From: Triatoma infestans
Taxonomy: Eukaryota; Arthropoda; Insecta; Hemiptera; Reduviidae
Reading direction: 5' to 3'
Length of the DNA stretch: 64,000 nucleotides
Assembly: GCA_011037195.1 (NCBI GenBank)
Contig: JAAEAF010006799.1
Span: 1-64,000, forward strand
Shown here: positions 32,842 to 44,981 of the stretch, in pieces
Numbering within the stretch: the stretch's first letter is position 1
How the letters are laid out: each line of letters opens with the position of its first letter
The notes under the pieces: generated by a model
The model's input: only the letters and a program-made list of their open reading frames with translations
Told to the model about the DNA's origin: nothing
Database searches by the model: none
Position numbers and translations under genes: made by a program

Positions 32842-33484
32842 GATGTTTTCCAAGCTATGGAATAGGTGATCTCGTCCGTATTGACGGGGTAATGAAAAAA
32901 GAAAATTATAAAAGCATTTTAGAAAATCACATCTTACCCTGCAGTCAGCGATTGATTGGGGGAAAAATCATTATGCAACAGGGCAGTGACCCTAAATATA
33001 CTTCCAAATTATGTAGACAATACCTTAAGGAAAAAGAGGATGAAAAATATGTGTTAATATGGTATGGCCCTCGCAATCCCCGGTCTTGAACCTAATTGAA
33101 TTTTATGGGATGAGTTAGATGGAAAAGTTCGTATCAAGTGCCCTAATTCTCCAAATGCTCTGTGGCAGATATTGTGCAGTGTGTGGAATAATTTGGATTC
33201 GAAACAATCAATAAATTGGTTGAGAGAATGCCTAGAATTAAAAGAGAAGTAATTAAGCGGAGAGGTGGTCACTTTGATGAAAAAGCCGCCTAGTCGAAAT
33301 TATTTTTGGGAAAGATTTACCTTTGTAATGAATTTGTTATCGCTTATATTATTGTATATAGATCAAATATAACATTTTTGAATTGCTGACATTTTATTTC
33401 ATACATAACAAATCATTAAATTAACAAAAATAAATATAATACATTTTTATTCTAGGTGGTCCAAATTTTTTACCAGCAGTGTTT
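32842..33484 (+). pseudogene. Tc1 transposase 3' half, second copy
   Basis: It reads MKKENYKSILENHILPC, IIMQQGSDPKYTS (the catalytic QQDNDPK motif with D changed to G) and a WDELDGKVR region in a shifted frame, then the right TIR with TTTACCAGCAGTG at its end. Everything upstream of ENYKS is missing. Same family as 23516-25634. Confidence 0.8.
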
Positions 33485-33648
33485 ATATTTTTTTAAGGAA
33501 GTCTATGCATGTACAAACACAAGCTGAAGCAGCACTCTGCCTGCTAATGCTATTCTGTTCAGACAAGTATATGCTTGTTCAAACAAGTTCATCATCGACC
33601 TTTACAGATTCTGCGATAATTTTTCAATAATAATGTAAATATTTTTAG

Positions 33649-34120
33649 AATGAGATTTTTGTACGGCAATGGCCAGAGCAGTTTTTTAAGAAAAAAAATT
33701 TGTTTGTTGCTCTACGTTGTGGATACCATTGGTGCCCTTCATCAGCAGCTCTGTAAAAATTTATTGAAGAAAATACATTATTGTGCAATTATAGTGATTA
33801 TGAAAAGTTCATAGATTTATAGAAAAGAAGAAAGAAAAATTTAAATTAAAGGAATATTACCTGAAGAAATTATTACTAGAAGTGACAGTAAATTAAATAA
33901 AATGATGTTGACAATAAGATAAAATAAGACAGATAAAGATACCTTTAGGGTAGGAAATGTGTGAACAGTGAGAACATTGAGACTGAAGTGAAGAGAATTT
34001 TTTAAAAATTCCAAAAACTGTTAAAGGGTGGGAGGGATAAGAAAAATGTTTGTAGTGAGGCGCGGCAATTTCAAATTTGGAAGAACAAATTGCTGACGAA
34101 TATCTTTTCTTAGGGTCAGA
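33649..34120 (-). mobile_element. Non-coding retroposon, copy a (472 bp)
   Basis: AAATATTTTTAG flanks it exactly (33637-33648 and 34121-34132); the sister locus near 26975 has one copy only. The minus-strand 3' part ends CTCTGGCCATTGCCG and then ATCTCATT. It carries, on the minus strand, CTGATGA, a GC-rich imperfect stem and a decayed GAAA site, then ACGTAGAGCAAC. A second copy of this end is at 46327-46440. No ORF. Tail and variable duplication imply retroposition. Confidence 0.72.
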
Positions 34121-34311
34121 AAATATTTTTAGCTTTAAGACATAAACAATATAAATACGCTATGCACTATAAATTATTAGCGAACGAAAAAATTAGTGAA
34201 ATTTGAGTATATAACACAAGAATATTTTTCCCACACTTACGGCCAAAATGGCGCCCCGGACAAATGTCCGGGTTGCGGGCTCTGGTAATGTATTGGAATT
34301 GCATACCCCAA

Positions 34312-34841
34312 AAACGAAAAATCGTAGAAAGTTCAAACTTGATATTCCGTTTAGATATCACCATAGGATCCGACAGTGGGTTATCTGACAAAATGTCTTA
34401 ACCGGAAGTACCATATTACTGAATGTTTTTTTTTTACTTATTTGCAGTTTTCTCAAAAATGGCTTCAACGATTTTCTTTAAACTTGGTATGTCAACTAGA
34501 CATAAAAACAGCTACAACTTTTATTTGAAACATTTCTTCGGGAAAATTGATTTAAGAGTACTTAGAGGGAGAGGTGGGGGAGGTTTTCCTCTGAAGTGCT
34601 ATTCAATTTATTACATCATTCTATCTAAATAATTATTAATTAGAATTAAATTTGTTTTTGAAATTCCAAATTTTAAGAAAATTAGTAAACCAGAAGTGTA
34701 TTTTTACTGTAGTTTTTTCAGTTTTTGTGTTCTCCATAAAAACACCTACGAATTTAATTAAATTTTGTATACTAACTAAAAGTTTGTCAATTTGGAGTAA
34801 GAGAAAGGTTGTGTGAGTGTTTCATACCAGTTTTTTTTTTG
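34312..34841 (+). mobile_element. Helentron-like non-autonomous element, copy E (5' part missing)
   Basis: Similarity to copies B and D starts at AAAAACGAAAAATCGTAGAAA and runs to GGAGTAAGAGAAAG and a slightly imperfect hairpin GTGTGAGTGTTTCATAC, then CAGTTTTTTTTT. The usual start and GT tract are absent; at 34190-34310 is unrelated sequence containing a small GGACA/TGTCC inverted repeat. Confidence 0.68.
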
Positions 34842-35298
34842 TATATTGTGTGATATTGTGACAAGCCTTGTATGCGTTTGCAGGTTTGCAGGTAAAATGC
34901 AGTTTGTGTTGAACAACCTTAGAGTGCGGATCGAAGTTCACTGCGGCTGCACATACAAACTGATTCTTTCATTTAAGTTAAAAATAATTTTTATTTCTCT
35001 TATTTCCTAATTTCTCGAGTTTCCTTTTATTTTTCACATACATTTTTATTTCTCTCTTTTTTTTTTTTTTTCCTTTTTTATTTTCCGTTTAATTTTAGTT
35101 TAAATAACCTTTTATTTATCTTTATAAGTGCTAGAAGTGAAAGTACTTTAGAGGCATTGGTTTTATTTTACATTTTCATTTTCCTTTTAACGGTAGTTAT
35201 TTTATTTTAAATATATATATTTTTGTTTTTTTTTGTTTTGTTTTTTTTTGTTTTTTGTTAGAGGTTTCCTTTTAATTTTATTTTAATTACAAAATCGG

Positions 35299-36880
35299 AT
35301 GACAGACAACAGTAGAGGTCAGGTTGGGGTTCCACCTGACATTGAAATGGAAAGTGAAGGGGTAAAGGGAATTGCAAAAATGATAAATCAGCCAGAAAAT
35401 GTGGAAAAAAGCGTTGAGGTAAGTGGTTTTAGTTATCCCAATGGAATACCGTAATGATGATCTGGGACCGTTTTTTGTTATTATTGAGAGCTTAAACAAA
35501 GATCAAAAAGGTATTTCCAGAATACACCCGATGTCTATTGGGAAACTATTATATGTAAACCATCCTTATATTGCAAACAATATAAATTCCATTAAGAAAT
35601 TGGGTGTGAACAGATTAAGAGTGGAACTGAATAATGGGGTTTCTGCTAATAAACTGATAAAATCGATGGTATTGAAAGATAAAGGGTTTAATTCATATAT
35701 CCCAAGGTACTTATTACAAAGGAGAGCTGTAATAAGAGGGATAGATACGGAGCTAAGTGAAGAGGAAATTAAAGAGGTTATAAGGGGTCCAGTGGGTCAT
35801 AAATTTGAAATTTTGGATTTGAGGAGGTTGAAGCGTAGGGTGACAGACAAAGAAACAAACGAAACTAAATATGTACCTACTCAGTCTGTATTAATTACAG
35901 TGAGAGGTCAACAAATCCCGCAGTATGTATATATACATAAAGTCCGGTGTGAGGTACATAATTATATACAGAGAGTAAAGTAAATTAAAGTAATGCCTAT
36001 TTTTTCAGGCGGGCTTAACGTCCAACTACCAAATTAGGTGTCGCGGACGGGGGCGGAAGCACTACTTTACTATTAACATTTTTTTAAACAAATATAAAAT
36101 TTAGCAGTTACCACCGCTGGACTCGAACTGGGGTCCTCCCACTTACAAGTCCGTGCTCATAACCACTACACCAACACCCGCCCCTACAGAGAGTAATACA
36201 GTGTAAGAAATGTATGAGATATGGGCATTTTCAGGATCAGTGCAAAGGCAGTATAAGGTGTGAAAAATGTGGGGATAAACATGAAAGTAAAGAATGTAAT
36301 AGTAGAGAAACTAAATGCGTAAATTGTGGAAACGGTGGGCATGTAGCTTCAAATCATGATCTACGCCCCCGCTTTAAAAAAGAAAAAACTATAAAACAAT
36401 TAATGGCTGAGAACAATTTACCGTATATGGAAGCTAGAAATCTTCTCGAAAACAAGAATTCATTTTCTGCACTAGTGAATAAAGAGGCACCGACGCTTGA
36501 CAATCTAAAAGAATTTCCTTTGTTAAATAAATGTTCTAACCCTAATAGGCAATACGCTTCGACAATAACAGTAAAAAGGGCCACTAAAAGAGTCAGGACT
36601 GTTTCTCCAAATTTTGATCAAAAAGAAATAAATAAATTTATATTTAATCAAGGATTGGACAAAATGTTCCTGGAGGCCTGATTCAGAAAAATCCCTATAA
36701 ACCAACTGAAATCCAGAAGGTTTTGTCACCTCTGAAAAGTGATAATAATTTGGAAATTATGTATGAAGCTATGCACTCTATCTTAAAGAGTATAAACACC
36801 AGCGATTTAAAAGATATGCCGGAAGAAAAATTAAAAACAATAATTAAAGATAGGTTAATAAGTCTAAACGAAGCGATGTA
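35299..36880 (+). pseudogene. LINE ORF1 (gag-like, zinc knuckles), broken
   Basis: The start MTDNSRGQVGVPPDIEME is in one frame; the main body (YRNDDLGPFFVIIES, then RVIIRGIDTELSEEEIKE-like text) is in another from about 35430. After the SINE, the reading resumes with three Cys/His knuckles: CKKCMRYGHFQDQC, CEKCGDKHESKEC and CVNCGNGGH. A last frame change near 36675 leads to the final segment (NPYKPTEIQKVLSPLKSDN) ending at 36880. Proteins of this kind bind LINE RNA in the cytoplasm and form the RNP. Removing the SINE restores the frame across the insertion point. Confidence 0.8.
35979..36184 (-). mobile_element. tRNA-derived SINE in LINE ORF1
   Basis: TACAGAGAGTAA flanks the 206-base insert (35967-35978 and 36185-36196). 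The minus strand starts GGGGCGGGTGTTGG. It contains an A-box-like TGGTGTAGTGGTTATGAGC (36155-36173) and a B-box AGTTCGAGTCC (36119-36129), spaced as in a tRNA. The body and AT-rich tail follow toward 35979. The internal Pol III promoter is largely intact. Confidence 0.92.
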
Positions 36881-37187
36881 AATAAAATATTTGAACTAGT
36901 TATTGAATTACAACTGTGTAATTCTACCTATTTTCAACTAGTATTATACCAGCAAAGTTTATCTTAATAAATGTATGTACATATGTCTGTAAATATCTGT
37001 ATAGATGTCTGTTATAATTCAAGTATGGCTGTGCGTTTGTCTGTTCTGTATATAGGTATGAATGGAAATGTATGCATGTGTGTACATAGTGCAATGTGTA
37101 TATATAGTATTTTATAGTGTGGCTGTATATAGTATTTTATTGTACAGTGTATATAATTATTTATTTATCTTCATCAACTTTTAAAAA

Positions 37188-40100
37188 ATGAATAAATCAA
37201 CCATATTGCAATGGAATGCCAGATCTGCTATTGCTAATAAAGGAAGCCTAGAAATTTGCTTAAAAAAAGAAAACATTGACATAGCTTTATTAAGCGAAAC
37301 ATGGTTCAAACCAAACTCTGTGGTTAAGTTTACAGGTTATAACTTAGCCAGAAATGACAGATTAGATGGAAAGGCAGGGGTAGCAATATTAATTAGTAAT
37401 AAAATAGGTTTCACAGAAATTCAAAATTTATATAATATAAATGATCTGATGGCAGTGGGGATTTCTGTACCAACGTTACAAAATAATAGATTATTATCAA
37501 TTATACCTGTTTACAATAGCCCGAAAAAGAACATTACTTGTGCAGAATGGGACAAGTTTATTAAAAGTATACCCCCTCCATTTATACTAGGAGGTGACTT
37601 TAATGTACACAATCAAGTGTTTGGCTCCAGCTACACAGATACCAAAGGTCGCTCTCTATTAGAAGCAATTCATGATAATAATCTAGTTTATTTAAACACT
37701 GGGCTTCCTACAATAGTTAAAAATATAAATCAAATGAATCGGCGTTAGATATAACTATATGCTCTCCACAACTCGCCCCATTTTTTACATGGTCTCTTTT
37801 AGACGATACCATGGGGTCTAATCACATTCCTATTTTAATGGAATCAAATGATAACATAATAAATACTACAAGTAGACTGAATATACGTAAATGGAATATT
37901 AAAAAAGCAGACTGGGATTCTTTTCGAAATAATATAAATGAACATGTACTATCCACCGACAGTTATACAGATTTTATGGTAGCCCTGAACTACGCTAACG
38001 AAAACTCTATACCAAAACAAAGCTATAATAAGGGAAATAAATGTAATAATTGGTGGAATGACGAGTGTAAAGAGGCGATAGAGAAAAGGAAACAGACATT
38101 TAAACAATATGTGCAGAACTCTAATTTTGACAATTTTTTAAAATACAAAAAACAAACTGCGCTAACGAAATTAATACTTAAAAATTGTAAAAAAACTCAT
38201 TGGAAGCAATTTTGTGAAAGCACACCAATTGGAGACATATGGAAAAAAATCAAATTACTGTCAAAACCTGTATATAGTTATATGCCATTAGTTCAGGGCG
38301 ATTGGTGTGTTGATTTTATAAATAAATTAGCACCTCCTTTCGTCCAAAACAAAATAGAGTTTGAAAATAATACAAATGAATCGTCTCATATGTTACTACA
38401 GCATTTTACAATAAACGAACTAAATAAAGCTATAAAACACCACTCAAATACAGCACCTGGGATGGATAACATACATTACCCAATGATTGAAAATCTTCCG
38501 GCCCCAGCAAAAGTTATTTTATTAAAATTATACAACGTTATGTGGACGAAAGGAGAATTCCCAGATGAATGGAAAAATTACCTAATAAATCCGATACTAA
38601 AACCTAGTAAAAACAGACAGTCTTGTGACTCATATCGCCCGATTGCTCTTTCCTCTTGCCTGTTGAAAACATTCGAAAGAATGATTAAATACAGATTAGA
38701 ATGGTGGTTAGAACACAATAAAATGTTGCCTGAGAGCCAATTCGGATTCAGAAAAGGTAAATCTGTGCACGATTGCCAGATACAATTGGCCACGGATATT
38801 TATTCAGGCTATACTGTAAATAAAGTAACTCTGGCGCTATTTTTAGATTTCACGGCTGCGTACGATAACGTGCAACTTCCAATCTTGGCAGAAAAAATGA
38901 AATCTCAAAAATTTCCTGCTAAATTTATTAAAAATATTATCAATCTAATTTTAAACAGAACTATTTATATAAAAATAAACGATAAAATAGAAGGATCCGT
39001 AGTATCAAAAATTGGTCTGCCTCAAGGCAGCATCCTGAGCCCGGTACTGTACTCAGTATATGTTAAAAACTTAGAGAACATTATCACTCAAAATACTAAG
39101 TTACACAGTACGCAGACGATGTCTGTATTTACACCACGAAGAGAACTATGGAAGAATGTAAACAAGAACTTGCAGTGGTTGTAGATAAACTATATAAATG
39201 GATGCTCGATAATGGTCTGTCTATATCTGAATCTAAATCTGTTATATGTCCATTCACTAGAAAACGAAGATTGAATCTCTCCAATGAGCTGTATCTACGT
39301 GGCAGAAGATTTCCGTGTGAGATGTCAGCAAAATTTCTGGGGGTCACTATGGATAAAACTCTTAATTGGAAAATTCATATAAAAAACGTAGAAGCCAAAA
39401 TTGGGAAATATTTAAATATTTTACGGGCAACATGTCATAGAAAATGGGGTGCGGACCCTGAAATCTCTTTGTTATATTATAGGGCCACTATAAGAGCTGT
39501 GTTGGATTTTGGATGTTTTCTGTACGGACAAGCTAAAAAGACAGTTTTGCGGCCATTAGAAATACACAAAATAAATGTTTGAGATTATGTTTGGGTTTCT
39601 TAAATAGTACTCCGGTGGATATTTTACATGCAGAAGCTTGCGAAATTCCACTGAGGCATAGAATTCAAATAATATCGGATAGATATGTACTAAAATTAAT
39701 GAGCAGAAATAGAAAAATTTATACTCAAATATGCCATCTAAATGAAAAAATTCTTACTTATGCATTTTGGAAGAAAAAAGCTGCTCCTGTCTACACCAAT
39801 AGTTTCATGTTATTTCAGAATTCAAAAACATCATTTTTTCTAATGATACAATACCAATCTATTCGACTGAATATAATTATCTTTATAAAGATATTAATGT
39901 TAGCACATCAACTGACCTCGGAGCAAAACCTGAAGAATCTAGAAATGCTGTATTTGAGGAATTCATGGAAAATAATTGGCCGCAAACCTATAGAATATTC
40001 ACAGATGGGTCCAAGTTAGATAATAAAGTAGGAAGCGCTATGTATGACCCCCAACTTAAATTTTGCGAGATAGCTCAGCTTAGTGAATACGCCTCAGTCT

Positions 40101-40863
40101 ACACAGCAGAGGTAGTCGCTATTATCATGGCCCTTAAGTACATTTTATCATTATCATTATTTAATAGCAAGAAATGCACAATAGTAAGTGATAGCCAGAG
40201 TGTTTTAAATAAAATAGCGAATTTGAATAAATCTCGTAACTTGGACCACCTGTTTGTAGAGATACTTGAACTAATGTCCCTGTTAGCGGAAAGGGGAATA
40301 TCTGTTAATTTTGTCTGGGTGAGAGGACACTGCGCCATTAAAGATAACGAAACTGTGGACATGATAGCTAAAGAAGCGACAAAATCTGGAGAGATCGCCA
40401 ACATAAAATTAACACCCTCTGACCTGAAAAATCATATTACAAATAAAGCTATAAAAAACTGGCAAGCAGATATGAAAGTAATGAGAAAGGAAAATTTTAT
40501 AAAACATTCGTAAACAAATTACCAAGAAAACCATGGTTCCAAGGATTAGGGCTAAATAAGTGTAATATTATGACGATAAGTAGATTGAGGTCGAACCATG
40601 CTGTTTGCGGCGCATATTTATATAAAATTAACATAAGAGCATCCCCAAATTGCAGTCAATGCAATGTGCAGGAAGACTTCACACATGTAATAATGGAATG
40701 CCCTAAATTTAACACTGAAAGAGAAAAGATGTTAAAAATACAGTAAAGATATTTGGAGGCCCCTTTCCGCTACGAAGATATTATATTTTCTGATAATGTC
40801 TCTGTTTTAGAAGCTCTAATTGAATGACTAAGAAGTATGAAAGTGTATGATTGTATTTATTAG
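37188..40863 (+). pseudogene. LINE ORF2: endonuclease, reverse transcriptase, RNase H, broken
   Basis: The endonuclease (37188-37830) shows LQWNARSAIANKG, LLSETW and GGDFNVHN, then, after a frameshift near 37740, GSNHIPI in place of SDH.P. The RT (38400-39250) shows NTAPGMDNIHYP, SYRPIALSSC, SQFGFRKG, LFLDFTAAYD and GLPQGSILSPVLYS, with QYADDVCIY just after another frameshift near 39100. The RNase H (39990-40400) has FTDGSK, ETV and the D residues (SDSQS, HCAIKDNETVD). A terminal Cys/His motif CSQCNVQEDFTHVIMECP lies at about 40650. Domain order and length fit an I-type LINE. The small number of frameshifts suggests moderate age. Confidence 0.85.
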
Positions 40864-41250
40864 CGTGTTTATAGTACGAATGTTATAGGCTAGGTATTTC
40901 AGGGATGGAGGAATATCGAGTACTCCATCCCAATAGTTCTGTAGATAGTTGTACATATAGCTTATAGGTTTGTAAATATTTTTTATCTTTAGGTTAGGTA
41001 ATAAGGAGTGCGAGGAATATCGAGTACTCCACTCCACCGTATAAATGTTGGTATGAACGCAGGTATGTATCTTGATTAGGTTTAGATTACAGAGTGAATG
41101 TAATTATTACTTATGTCTGTATTTATTAGGCGCGATTGTGATAGGTTAGAGTATGTACGGATGAGAGAATGGGCTTAGTCAGTTCTATCATTATAACCAG
41201 ATATGGCTGAATGGCGAATAGCCTATGCCACAAAAAAAAAAAAAAAAAAA

Positions 41251-41481
41251 TTCTGCAATATGCACACTGTTGGAAGAAATTATTATAATATTTCAAATTA
41301 TTATAAATAAAAGAATCTTAAAATTTTGTAATATATCTTTAAAATATAGATTATAAAGCCAAGTTGAGGCTGGGCGTTTTGAAGGTCAGATAACCACAAA
41401 AGAGCACAATTAGGAAAGTTGAATACCCTTTATAATTACAATGAAGGGAATTTCCATCCCTTCCACTCTTCTAAGGGTGGA

Positions 41482-41512
<31 letters not shown>

Positions 41513-41904
41513 AAAGGGCGACAATAATTAGATGATTCAAAAATTTATACTGAAGCTGTGCCGGAGAGTTTCCTGAAAAGTTGTAGTAGTGTTTGTTGGA
41601 GCTACATTCAAAATGCAAAAAAAAAAAAGGTACAAATGATTTAAGGCAATAAAATTATCTATCTATGTATGTATCACTCGCAGAATTTACATCTATCAGA
41701 GAATCAATTCACTGACTACTTGCGTTATTATATATCTTCGTTTCCAACATTTTTTAATTTTTTATTAAATTTTAATAAAACCTACCAAAAACTTTATATC
41801 CTTTATATTTACGATACTTGTCACTAGATGCCAACACCTAATGTAAATAATTCATTAACACTTATTTTATCAAAATAATAAATATAATTTTAGTATACTT
41901 TTAA
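41251..41904. other. AT-rich spacer with TA microsatellite
   Basis: A TA repeat occupies about 41489-41512. No gene or recognisable repeat otherwise. Confidence 0.4.
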
Positions 41905-42169
41905 GAAGAAGAAAAATACTTTTATTTGTCCGGCAGCATAGATTGTAGGCTGTTGTAGGGGAATATTGCACTGCAACCTGAAGATCTATTGTGCCCACGG
42001 AGACTTCTTAGTGCACTGCCGGACCCCGAGCACTGCTCCCCAGCCACAGACAACACATCCCACCACCGAATATTGAGTTGTAGAGGCTCCTTGGAAGAGA
42101 AAATCTAAGGGCAGCATGCTAGACTCGAACCCGGGACCTCCGCGTTGCTAGTCCAGCGCGCTACCACTA
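41905..42169 (-). mobile_element. tRNA-derived SINE, second family
   Basis: The minus strand begins TAGTGGTAGCGCGCTGGACT (A-box region, 42150-42169) and has the B-box GGTTCGAGTCT (42121-42131), then a body with a GCAGTGCACTAAGAAG-like phrase and a TTCTTCTTCTTAA tail near 41905. The 5' few bases of the tRNA-like head are missing. Body pieces recur at 48400-48545 and 54895-55012. The head joins a duplicated Jockey fragment through CACTAA. Confidence 0.78.
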
Positions 42170-43280
42170 AGGTTGCGATGTCTCGAAACGAGGAGGGTGT
42201 CGTCTGCGTAAGTAGCTATAACGGAAGTATTGAATGTAGGAATGTCGCGTATGTAAATTGTAAATAGGATGGGGCTAAGAACCATCCCTGAGGAACCCCG
42301 GCATTAATGATTCGGCAAATCCCTTCCAGAGCAAATCCCTTCCATCTCGCTTGGCTTGCACCAGTTAACTAGGAACTGCATGCAACAGATACCCCTTGCG
42401 GGCAAATTAAATACATAAATCATAATAAAATATGTAAATTAATAAATATTAATTATATGGTAGGTTATGGATTTGTTGTGGTACGATGTCTTGTGATAGT
42501 TTAGGTTTTAGTCATCGTCGGGCGTGGTCTGTCTGAGATTGTAGTCTGTTCCAGCGACTGTAGTAGTAGGTTCTCTAAAAATCTGTTGCTGTCTTGTCTA
42601 TGAAGTCTTTCATTGTTGGCATGTTGAGTTCCTGTGGATTTGCTCATTCCGTATGAACCACGGTGTCCCCAAGGCGATGCTCAAGACTTTATTTTGGAAG
42701 ATTTGTTACCTATACAGTGCCTACCCAGATGGGGCAGGCGTAACTCAGTATAGGCCTCAGCATAGAAGTATAGAGTAGTCTGCAGCATTGCGGTTTAACC
42801 GAGTCCGTCTGTTAATCAATGGATAGAGCTGTCTAAAGGTCTTGAGAAGTCCAAGTGAGTCTTGTCTCGAGCTGTAAGTCAAGATATTTCAGTGTTTCGT
42901 CTGCTTTTTTCCACTGAACGTCAATGTTGTTTTCAGTGTTTTTGCTAGTTGCATTCGTAAGAGTGAAAATTTTTGTCAGTTTCTTTTGTACGTCGATGTC
43001 TAGCTTCCATTTGTGAAACCAGTCCGTTATTTTATCTAGAGAAGTTTGAATGTTATCTAAGGAGTCACTAAGGTTGCGATGTCTCGAAACGAGGAGGGTG
43101 TCGTCTGCATAAGTAGCTACAACGGAAGTATTGAATGTAGGAATGTCGCGTATGTAAATTGTAAATAGGATGGGGCTAAGAACCATCCCTGAGGAACCCC
43201 GGCATTAATGATTCGGCGAGAACTGTAGGTAGAATTTACTCTTACCTCAAATGGACGTTCGTTTAGAAATGAAGTCAGTA
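42164..43280 (-). pseudogene. Jockey-clade LINE RT remnant with internal duplication
   Basis: The minus strand reads LTSFLNERPFEVRVN (about 43260), GVPQGMVLSPILFTIYIRDIP and YADDTLLVSRHRN (catalytic box, about 43105), WFHKWKLDID and LKYLDLQLETRLTW. It continues toward 42700 with YPLINRRTRLN and LRLPHLGRHC. This is a standard Jockey RT palm and post-RT region. The 150 bases around the YADD box are duplicated at 42164-42317 (against 43066-43218), beside the SINE. Confidence 0.8.
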
Positions 43281-43499
43281 TTAGGTATCATTATTGAGGT
43301 AGTATGAGGTAAGTAAAGTGGTGCTTGGATGCAGTCAATGGTTTATGTTTCAATTCAGTTTACCTACGTTGCAGTCAAGTATGCATTGGCAGGTAATGTG
43401 AAAATGGTCTAAGTCAAAAATTATAGTCTTGCATGATGTATAACTAGTTACTAACATAGTTATACATTTTATTTACACATAAATTACATTATAAAAACA

Positions 43500-44090
43500 C
43501 TGCAAATGACAAATAATAGACTACCTAATAGAATAACCAATCATGCTATAGCCAATAAACTCTTCTGGTATAGGGAATGGATAAGATTAGTAACTGTGTT
43601 TAACAAAACTTTGGATTTTGAAAATATTGAGTGTTTGCAAACCCGGATGTATGATATAGTTAAACTTATAGAAACAAATTTTTATAAATAGAGCGCTAAA
43701 TTCTAACTATCATGCAGTTTACAGTAAATTAAATTTTAATAATATACCCTCGTATCTAGAAAACTATTCAATAAATGTTGTTTCAACTTTGTTTAAAACA
43801 AGAGTGGGTTTACTAAATTTAAATTATCAACCCTGGGTTGACTACTCAACCCAGAGTTTATGAATGCTCTCTGTGTAACCGAAAGGAATAGAAGACGTTT
43901 TCAATTTTTTAGGACGTTGCCCAGTGTTGTCAAGTTTCGAAGACGGTTTCTAAGTAGATCCATTCTTGGATTCTCAAGAATGTTTGGATTTTTTAAATGC
44001 CAAAGATTGGGTTGCGTTATATAAATATGTAAGCCTGGCCATGTGTTACAGAAATGAATTAATAAAGAATTCAATTTTAATTATTTAAAA
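43500..44090 (+). pseudogene. L2/CR1-like LINE C-terminal remnant
   Basis: The plus strand has a short open reading LPNRITNHAIANKLFWYREW (43506-43691), then broken frames with LYHAV-type text, RVGLLNLNYQPW, CSLCNRKE and a FLGRCPVLSSF phrase, recalling the terminal zinc region of the LINE at 27.2 kb. Heavily decayed. Confidence 0.5.
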
Positions 44091-44973
44091 GAGATTATTT
44101 TGTTTTTGTTAGTTTTTAGGTACATAAGTAATATTTCTTAGGTCCTTTAAAGTTATATTTATTATTCTTTAGTTTAGAATGTAATTAATGTTTTGTTCGT
44201 AATATATTCGCATTATTTGTAATCCTTCTTATTTTAATTTTTTTTTTTTTGAAACATTTGTTTAGTATAAAGAAATTACTATTTTCTTGTTTATTCATAT
44301 AGATATTATTAGAAACGCAAACTCGGCAAACGGTATTACCTACCATTGCTTTGTTGTATTGGATTGTTTTATTTAGTTTTAAAAGAATTTTTGTATGATT
44401 TAATTTCAGTAAACATCATCATCATCATCTTGCATGATGTAATTTTAATCATCTGAAACTATTTCTAAATTGGTCCTAAAAGAAAACTTTTATAAGTAGA
44501 AATGTTTTTCTTAGCTTGGGGGGGATTTACTTGAAAAAAGTAATTCTCAAAATAAAATATTTTAACAGACCGCTAATATTAATGCCGATAGTTTTTAAAC
44601 AAATTCTGCAAACAATTAAAAATTTTTAAATATTTAATATTTAAATTCAATATTTAATTTAAATTAAAAATTTATCCCACCAATTTACTATATCTTAAAC
44701 TACTTGCACCTATCAACCTACCGACCTGCTATTCAATGCTGACATAATATATCAGATATCAGCCTTAGTCTGCATGAAAATACAATGTAAGCAGAATCTC
44801 CAGTGTGAAAGCTGAAAACAGAGAATTTATCTTCAACTAGACAGAGTTGCTTACACTAAAAAGAAAGAACTTAGAATATTAAAATATCTCACACTAAGAC
44901 TGTACATTGTAATTAAGGATTTTTCCAAGGAGAATGGCATGCGAATGTTTTCATATGGACCAGCCGTTATAGC
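44091..44973. other. AT-rich stretch, no gene seen
   Basis: T-rich and A-rich runs and a five-unit ATC repeat at about 44415. Nothing recognisable. Confidence 0.4.
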
Positions 44974-44981
44974 GTGTTCAG

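Larger units (their letters stand above)
32842..34162. repeat. Segmental duplication, right copy
   Basis: It matches 24990-27022: the Tc1 3' half (32842-33484), then flank AAGGAAGTCTATGCATG, and AAGTATATGCTTGTTC up to AATATAAATACGCTA. It lacks the Helentron-like element and LINE fragment of the left copy and instead holds a 472-base retroposon (33649-34120). Confidence 0.85.
34842..41250 (+). mobile_element. I-clade-type LINE, nearly full length
   Basis: This LINE has a T-rich 5' region, ORF1 with CCHC knuckles (35299-36880), a roughly 300-base spacer, ORF2 with endonuclease, RT, RNase H and a terminal knuckle (37188 to about 40863), a 3' untranslated region and a 19-base A run (41232-41250). 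Presence of RNase H after RT together with a zinc-knuckle ORF1 is the I/Jockey-group arrangement; the RNase H favours I-clade relatives. The exact 5' end and the target duplication were not found. Frameshifts in both ORFs and a SINE in ORF1 make it inactive. Confidence 0.82.

Noticed and set aside
36119..36184. A tRNA gene on the minus strand
   Set aside because: A and B boxes are present, but the element continues into a SINE body, has a 12-base target duplication and no acceptor-stem pairing.
42121..42169. A second tRNA gene on the minus strand
   Set aside because: The head is incomplete and followed by a SINE body that recurs at other sites.
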